From Desulfotignum sp. (lineage in GTDB: Bacteria; Desulfobacterota; Desulfobacteria; Desulfobacterales; Desulfobacteraceae), in NCBI GenBank assembly GCA_011390235.1, contig JAABSS010000446.1, positions 1 to 10,338 of the forward strand: a DNA stretch of 10,338 nucleotides, read 5' to 3'. Shown piece after piece: positions 6,665 to 10,338 of this stretch; the stretch's first letter is position 1, and every line of letters begins with the position of its first letter. The notes beneath the pieces are model-generated. The model saw only the letters and a program-made list of their open reading frames with translations. It was not told the origin of the DNA and made no database searches. The translations under genes were made by a program, and so were the position numbers.

Positions 6665-7501
6665 ATGAATGGATTACAAACAGCCGGCACCATGCTGCAA
6701 TTTGCCTTTTTGCTCTACCTTGTGAGTCTGGCAGGATACCTGTTTTTCCTGGTGTATCAAAAAGACCCTGCCCACAGAGCCTCCATTTACCTGATCACAG
6801 CAGGGGTACTGGTGCATTTTGCCGGTATCGTGGTTATGGGCATAACCATGGGCGGTCTGCCCGTCCACAACCTGGTCCAGAGCCTTTCCATGGCGGCCCT
6901 GGCCTTTGGGGGCATGTTTTTATTTGTACAGTATAAATATCATCTCAAGATGCTGGGATTGTTTGCCGCCATTGTTTTATCCGGAACCATGCTGGCGGTT
7001 ATGGTACTGCCCGATACCCGGGTGCTGCCCAATGACATCCTCAAGGGATTCTGGTTCTACAGCCATATCCTGCTTGTGTTCACAGGGGATGCGGCCCTGG
7101 GTCTGGCCTGCGGTGCCGGGATATTGTATCTGCTCCAGGAAAAAGGCATCAAATCCAAATCCCCGGGGTTTTTTTTCAAGCGGCTGCCTTCCCTTGATTT
7201 TCTGGATCTGGTCAGCCATGCCTGCATTGTCACCGGTTTTTTCCTGCTGACCTTCGGGCTGATCACCGGGTTTGTATATGCCAAAGCCATATGGGGCCGT
7301 TTCTGGAGCTGGGATTTCAAAGAGGTTTTCTCTCTGGGGGCCTGGCTGGTATACGCCGTATTGATCCATCTGCGGCTGTATTCGGGGTGGCGGGGCAGAA
7401 AATCAGCCATTATGACCATCGTTGGATTCGCTATCATTATTTTTACATTTCTGGGGGTGAATATGTTTTTGGGCGGTCACCACCAGGAATTTACCAAATA
7501 G
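6665..7501 (+). CDS. HemX/CcsA-like cytochrome c assembly family membrane protein
   Basis: A 278-residue protein with about eight hydrophobic segments, near residues 10-30, 40-60, 70-90, 96-116, 130-157, 185-205, 222-238 and 249-269. It carries a tryptophan-rich WWD-like signature WGRFWSWDFKE (210-220), followed by a helix with H235. H68 in PVHNL, H134 and the terminal GGHHQEF histidines are further candidate heme contacts. The family (CcsA/CcmC/HemX) handles heme at the membrane for cytochrome c maturation. The HemX subgroup sits beside hemA and is thought to affect HemA level or heme traffic; that reading suits this operon, since hemA starts 10 bases downstream. A bona fide CcsA would normally be encoded beside CcsB/ResB, which is not seen here. 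ATG 6665 lies 16 bases after GGAGGG (6643-6648), a rather long spacing. Confidence 0.85.
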   Translation: MNGLQTAGTMLQFAFLLYLVSLAGYLFFLVYQKDPAHRASIYLITAGVLVHFAGIVVMGITMGGLPVHNLVQSLSMAALAFGGMFLFVQYKYHLKMLGLFAAIVLSGTMLAVMVLPDTRVLPNDILKGFWFYSHILLVFTGDAALGLACGAGILYLLQEKGIKSKSPGFFFKRLPSLDFLDLVSHACIVTGFFLLTFGLITGFVYAKAIWGRFWSWDFKEVFSLGAWLVYAVLIHLRLYSGWRGRKSAIMTIVGFAIIIFTFLGVNMFLGGHHQEFTK

Positions 7502-7511
7502 CGGGAACATC

Positions 7512-8789
7512 ATGCCACATATCATACTCATTGGTGTAAACCATAAAACCGCCCCTGTGGCACTTCGGGAAAAACTGTCTTTTTCCAGGGAAGAAACCCT
7601 GGCAGCCCTTGAAGACCTTAAGCAGCATCCAGATATAAAAGAGGCGTTGATATTTTCCACCTGCAACCGGACGGAAATTTTGTATGTGTCCGGCAGCGAC
7701 AGTTCTGTGGATGATGTTGCTGCCTTTATTTCCGCACAAAAACATATAGATGTGTCTGAATTTGCATCAGCCCTGTACGTGGTTCACCAGGACGAGGCAG
7801 TCCGCCATATTTTTCGGGTGGCATCCAGTCTGGATTCCATGATGGTGGGGGAACCCCAGATCCTGGGCCAGGTGAAACAAGCTTACAGAACTGCGGTGGA
7901 AGCCGGGGCTTCAGGGGTGCTGCTCAACCGGATGATGCACAAAGCCTTTTCCATTGCCAAGCAGGTGCGCAAGGAAACCGGGATCGGGGACAATGCGGTT
8001 TCCATCTCCTATGCCGCAGTGGAGCTGGCCAATAAGATTTTCAGCGACCTGTCCGCAAAAAGCGTGCTGCTGCTCGGGGCAGGGGAGATGGCGGAACTGG
8101 CGGTGGAACACCTCATGTCCCATAATGTGAAACAGGTTCTGGTGGCCAACCGGACCTTTGAAAATGCCGTAACCTTGGCGGAAAAATTCAGGGGCCAGGC
8201 CCTGGGTTTTGAAGAACGGGAATCCGCACTGACAGAAGTGGACATCATCATCTCTTCCACCGGTGCCACCCAATACGTGATAACGGCGGACCAGGTGAAA
8301 AAGGCCATGAAAAAACGGCAGTACAGGACCCTGTTCTTCATTGATATTGCCGTGCCCAGGGATATTGATCCGAAAATCAATGCTCTGTCCCATGCCTATG
8401 TCTATGATATTGATGACCTGAAGACCATTGTGGCATCCAATATCCAGCAGCGGGAGCAGGAAACCGTCAAGGCTGAGCGGTTTGTGGCCCAGGCGGTTGT
8501 CAAGTTCAGAAATTGGCTGGACAGCCTGGCCATTGTTCCCACCATCAAGGCCATCAACGACAAGATGACAGCCATTGTGGAAATGGAGTGTGACAAAACC
8601 CTGGCCCATCTGGAACATTTGACCGAACAGGACAGGGCTGCCATCCGCCGCATGACCCGGGCCATTGCATCCCGGGCCATCCATGACCCGATCCTGTTTT
8701 TAAGAAATACCGGCACCCACCGGGATGATTCTTTGTACCTGAATGTAACCCGCCAGCTCTTTAATCTGGATATTTCAGACGAACAATAA
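7512..8789 (+). CDS. hemA: Glutamyl-tRNA reductase
   Basis: A 425-residue enzyme that reduces glutamyl-tRNA(Glu) to glutamate-1-semialdehyde with NADPH, the committed step of C5-pathway tetrapyrrole synthesis. The N-terminal catalytic domain starts with GVNHKTAPVALREK and carries nucleophile C51 in STCNRTE. SLDSMMVGEPQILGQ (106-120) is the next family block. The NADPH-binding domain has LLLGAGEMAELA (187-198) and VANRT. A spinal helix and dimerisation domain fill about 310-422. Length and all motifs are normal. ATG 7512 follows the upstream stop by 10 bases with only a weak Shine-Dalgarno site, so translational coupling to the HemX-like gene is likely. No hemC follows; the next gene is dksA behind its own promoter. 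HemA is commonly subject to heme feedback, but nothing in the sequence here shows it. Confidence 0.97.
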   Translation: MPHIILIGVNHKTAPVALREKLSFSREETLAALEDLKQHPDIKEALIFSTCNRTEILYVSGSDSSVDDVAAFISAQKHIDVSEFASALYVVHQDEAVRHIFRVASSLDSMMVGEPQILGQVKQAYRTAVEAGASGVLLNRMMHKAFSIAKQVRKETGIGDNAVSISYAAVELANKIFSDLSAKSVLLLGAGEMAELAVEHLMSHNVKQVLVANRTFENAVTLAEKFRGQALGFEERESALTEVDIIISSTGATQYVITADQVKKAMKKRQYRTLFFIDIAVPRDIDPKINALSHAYVYDIDDLKTIVASNIQQREQETVKAERFVAQAVVKFRNWLDSLAIVPTIKAINDKMTAIVEMECDKTLAHLEHLTEQDRAAIRRMTRAIASRAIHDPILFLRNTGTHRDDSLYLNVTRQLFNLDISDEQ

Positions 8790-8793
8790 TATC

Positions 8794-8821
8794 TTTACAA
8801 ATAAATAAATGTTGTTATAAT
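8794..8821 (+). promoter_or_regulatory. Strong promoter for dksA
   Basis: TTTACA at 8794-8799 and a perfect TATAAT at 8816-8821 are separated by 16 bases. Transcription would start near 8828. AGCGTC follows the -10 directly, a moderately GC-rich discriminator. It lies in the 76-base gap after hemA and would uncouple dksA from the heme operon. No terminator is visible between hemA and this promoter, so read-through from hemA is also possible. Confidence 0.65.
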
Positions 8822-8825
8822 AGCG

Positions 8826-8854
8826 TCTTTTAATGTTCCCGGACCTTTAAAAGA
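8826..8854 (+). promoter_or_regulatory. Leader hairpin touching the dksA ribosome binding site
   Basis: TCTTTTAA (8826-8833) and TTAAAAGA (8847-8854) form an 8-bp inverted repeat around a 13-base loop. The upstream arm begins at about the predicted transcription start, so the hairpin would sit at the very 5' end of the message. Its downstream arm touches the Shine-Dalgarno AAGGA (8854-8858). It could stabilise the RNA or tune dksA translation. The stem is A/T-rich and therefore weak. Confidence 0.4.
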
Positions 8855-8865
8855 AGGATAAAGCC

Positions 8866-9228
8866 ATGAAGAAAGAAGATCTGGAATATTTTAATACCCT
8901 GCTGGCAGACAGGCTCAATGAATTGCTCAAGCACGCAGACAGTACGGTTACGGGCATGACAAAGCCAAAAGAGAATTTTGCAGACCCAACGGACCGGGCA
9001 TCCCATGAAGCGGAAAGAAGTTTTGAATTGCGGATCCGCGACAGGGAACATAAATTGATCAAGAAAATCAAAAAAGCCTTAGAGCGCATAGAAAACGGTA
9101 CCTTCGGGCGGTGTGAGACATGTGAGGAAGAGATCTCCATAGAACGTCTCAAGGCCAGACCAGTGACCACACAATGTATTGAATGCAAGACCCGGGAAGA
9201 GGATATGGAGAATGCCCTGGGAATCTGA
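8866..9228 (+). CDS. dksA: DksA-family RNA polymerase-binding transcription factor
   Basis: A 120-residue protein of the DksA/TraR family, which enters the RNA polymerase secondary channel and, with ppGpp, represses rRNA promoters and activates amino-acid genes. An N-terminal coiled coil (about 1-75) carries the tip motif FADPTDRASHEAE. D40, D43 and A45 correspond to the DxxDxA tip that is functionally essential in E. coli DksA, which argues for a true DksA rather than a TraR/YocK relative. The zinc finger is complete with four cysteines, C83/C86 (CETC) and C104/C107 (CIEC). It is shorter at the N-terminus than E. coli DksA (151), as is common outside gammaproteobacteria. ATG 8866 has AAGGA 7 bases upstream. 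Its TGA stop is 12 bases before the TTG of the next gene and in the same frame, so the two are surely cotranscribed. Confidence 0.93.
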   Translation: MKKEDLEYFNTLLADRLNELLKHADSTVTGMTKPKENFADPTDRASHEAERSFELRIRDREHKLIKKIKKALERIENGTFGRCETCEEEISIERLKARPVTTQCIECKTREEDMENALGI

Positions 9229-9240
9229 CCGGACCATCCA

Positions 9241-10338
9241 TTGATTGATCTTCACCTACATTCCACTGCTTCGGATGGATCTCTGTCTCCTCTGGAAATT
9301 CTGGAACTTGCCAGGGACAGGGGCATCAAAGCCATTGCCATTACCGATCATGATTCCATTGATGGAATCAAAGACATCACAGACCAGGTGCATGCATTTC
9401 CGGTAGAATTCATGACCGGGGTGGAAATATCCTGTGACCCGCCCCCGGAATTTGAAACCATCGGCAGTGTTCATCTGCTCGGGTATGGATTTTCTTTGTA
9501 TGACCGTAAGCTGAACCAGCTGCTTGCAGCAGCAAAGCTGTCCCGGGAACAGCGAAATCCAGAGATTCTGGGTAAATTGAACCAGATGGGGCTGGATATC
9601 AGCCTGGTGGAAATAAAGAAGCGTTTTGAAACCGATCAGATCGGACGGCCCCACATTGCCAGGATGATGATGGAAAAGGGATTGGTCTCCTCATTTTCCC
9701 AGGCCTTTGACACCTGGCTCGGCAGGGGAAAACCCGCATATGTGGAAAAATGCAGGATTTCCTGTAAAAAAGCCATCCAGATCATTATTGAGGCAGGCGG
9801 TATTCCGGTACTGGCCCATCCCGGCCTGCTGGAATTTACGCGTACCGGGGATCTGGAGGTTCTTCTGGATGTGCTGATCACCTGCGGGCTGATGGGAGTG
9901 GAGGTTTTTTATACTGACCATAACCCCCATCAGACAGCGTATCTTACCAGCCTGGCCCATAAGAAAAAGCTTCTGCTGACCGGCGGGTCGGATTTTCATG
10001 GAAGCTTTAATGCAGGGGTAAAGCTGGGCCGTGGCAAAGACAATATCCAGGTGCCATATACCATTTTCAAAACCCTGACAGACCGCCTGGATGCCATGCG
10101 CAATCTCCATGACCGTCTCGACATTCTTGAAACCAATCTGGGCCACCAATTCATAGATCGTGCTCTGCTGAATACCGCGCTTTGCCACCGTTCCTATTTG
10201 AATGAAAACCAGCGCCTATGCGAAACAGACAATGAACGGCTGGAATTTCTGGGGGATGCGGTGCTCGGTCTTTGTGTCGGCCACATTCTCATGAAGCAGA
10301 GCCCTTCCAGAAAAGAAGGCGAATTATCCAAACTGCGG
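9241..10338 (+). CDS. PHP phosphoesterase (YciV/RNase AM type) fused in frame to ribonuclease III, 3' end cut by window
   Basis: I translated this frame by hand: it has no stop from 9241 to the window end (366 codons, partial). Residues 1 to about 285 form a PHP domain with the nine expected metal ligands: H5, H7 and D12 (DLHLHSTASD), H37 (TDHD), E62 (GVEIS), H78 (HLLGY), H193 (LAHPG), D251 and H253 (SDFHG). This matches the YciV/TrpH family; E. coli YciV (RNase AM) trims rRNA 5' ends. From about residue 290 the frame runs into the RNase III catalytic domain: LGHQFIDRALLNTALCHRSYLNE, then NERLEFLGDAVL with E332, E335 and D339 matching E. coli E38, E41 and D45. The distal catalytic glutamate and the dsRNA-binding domain would lie beyond the edge. 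The start is TTG 9241: no ATG or GTG exists between the dksA stop and the HxH motif, and MIDLHLHS is a typical PHP start. The Shine-Dalgarno site is weak (GGA, 7 bases), suggesting coupling to dksA. An artefact that removed a stop cannot be excluded. Confidence 0.85.
   Translation, partial: MIDLHLHSTASDGSLSPLEILELARDRGIKAIAITDHDSIDGIKDITDQVHAFPVEFMTGVEISCDPPPEFETIGSVHLLGYGFSLYDRKLNQLLAAAKLSREQRNPEILGKLNQMGLDISLVEIKKRFETDQIGRPHIARMMMEKGLVSSFSQAFDTWLGRGKPAYVEKCRISCKKAIQIIIEAGGIPVLAHPGLLEFTRTGDLEVLLDVLITCGLMGVEVFYTDHNPHQTAYLTSLAHKKKLLLTGGSDFHGSFNAGVKLGRGKDNIQVPYTIFKTLTDRLDAMRNLHDRLDILETNLGHQFIDRALLNTALCHRSYLNENQRLCETDNERLEFLGDAVLGLCVGHILMKQSPSRKEGELSKLR
10096..10338 (+). other. RNase III catalytic-domain part, with possible internal start at ATG 10096
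   Basis: ATG 10096 (residue 286 of the fused frame) is where a stand-alone RNase III would be expected to begin, about 7 codons before the first conserved LDILETNLG segment. Only a weak purine patch (CTGGATGCC) precedes it. Thus the cell may make a fused protein, a separate RNase III by internal initiation, or both. RNase III cleaves double-stranded RNA, notably the stems flanking 16S and 23S rRNA in precursors. Only the first about 80 residues are in the window, so activity cannot be fully judged. Confidence 0.5.

Noticed and set aside
7911..8684. 257-residue minus-strand open frame opposite hemA
   Set aside because: No domain recognised; opposite strand of a highly conserved gene.
9226..9228. 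Selenocysteine at the dksA TGA
   Set aside because: The DksA product ends at its natural length right after the zinc finger helix, and no obvious hairpin was seen directly downstream; an ordinary stop is the simplest reading.
9691..10188. Minus-strand open frames over the PHP-RNase III region (9256-9654, 9636-9881, 9691-10188)
   Set aside because: They lie opposite a frame with all PHP ligands and the RNase III signature; their products show no motifs.

Overview
The window looks like chromosome of a moderate-GC, Gram-negative, anaerobic-type bacterium, most likely a Desulfobacterota (deltaproteobacterial, Desulfobacteraceae-like) species. The clues are a stand-alone precorrin-2 dehydrogenase next to an HemX/CcsA-type membrane protein and glutamyl-tRNA reductase, a receiver-PP2C plus RsbW-like kinase pair, and the style of the DksA and Pho proteins. 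The assignment is inference from gene style and order. No rRNA, tRNA, CRISPR array, insertion sequence or phage gene was seen.

Layout. (1) 1-1583: a two-gene signalling unit, a response regulator with a PP2C-type serine phosphatase output and an RsbW-like HATPase (anti-sigma/anti-anti-sigma kinase type), which together suggest a partner-switching circuit. (2) 1727-4981: the phosphate-sensing genes phoU, phoB and a PhoR-type histidine kinase, without pst transporter genes in view. A 17-codon micro-ORF with its own Shine-Dalgarno sequence bridges phoB and phoR and ends in an ATGA overlap with the phoR start. (3) 5062-5901, minus strand: an amidohydrolase-2 family metal-dependent hydrolase of unknown substrate. 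It is convergent with phoR and divergent from the next operon. (4) 5905-5995: a compact divergent control region with two overlapping opposed promoter candidates, a 10-bp palindrome and a 10-bp inverted repeat that covers the ribosome binding sites of both flanking genes. (5) 5996-8789: a tetrapyrrole operon of precorrin-2 dehydrogenase (siroheme branch), HemX/CcsA-like membrane protein and hemA. (6) 8790-10338: dksA behind a strong sigma70-type promoter and a leader hairpin. Twelve bases after dksA, and in the same frame, comes an open reading frame that runs off the right edge.

The most unusual item is that last reading frame. It encodes a complete PHP phosphoesterase of the YciV/TrpH (RNase AM) type, with all nine metal ligands, and continues without a stop into the catalytic domain of ribonuclease III, including the NERLEFLGDA signature. 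A fusion of a 5'-end-trimming nuclease type with the endonuclease that opens rRNA precursors, placed directly behind dksA (control of rRNA transcription), suggests a module for rRNA synthesis and processing. The PHP start (TTG) is judged by homology, and an ATG at 10096 could also give separate RNase III.

How the parts may work together: region 2 is a classical phosphate-limitation two-component unit with its PhoU brake. Region 5 makes glutamate-1-semialdehyde precursor (HemA) and oxidises precorrin-2 toward siroheme, which in sulfate reducers serves sulfite reductase and can feed the siroheme-dependent heme route. Region 6 couples stringent control to RNA maturation. Statements on regulation are inferred from sequence patterns only.
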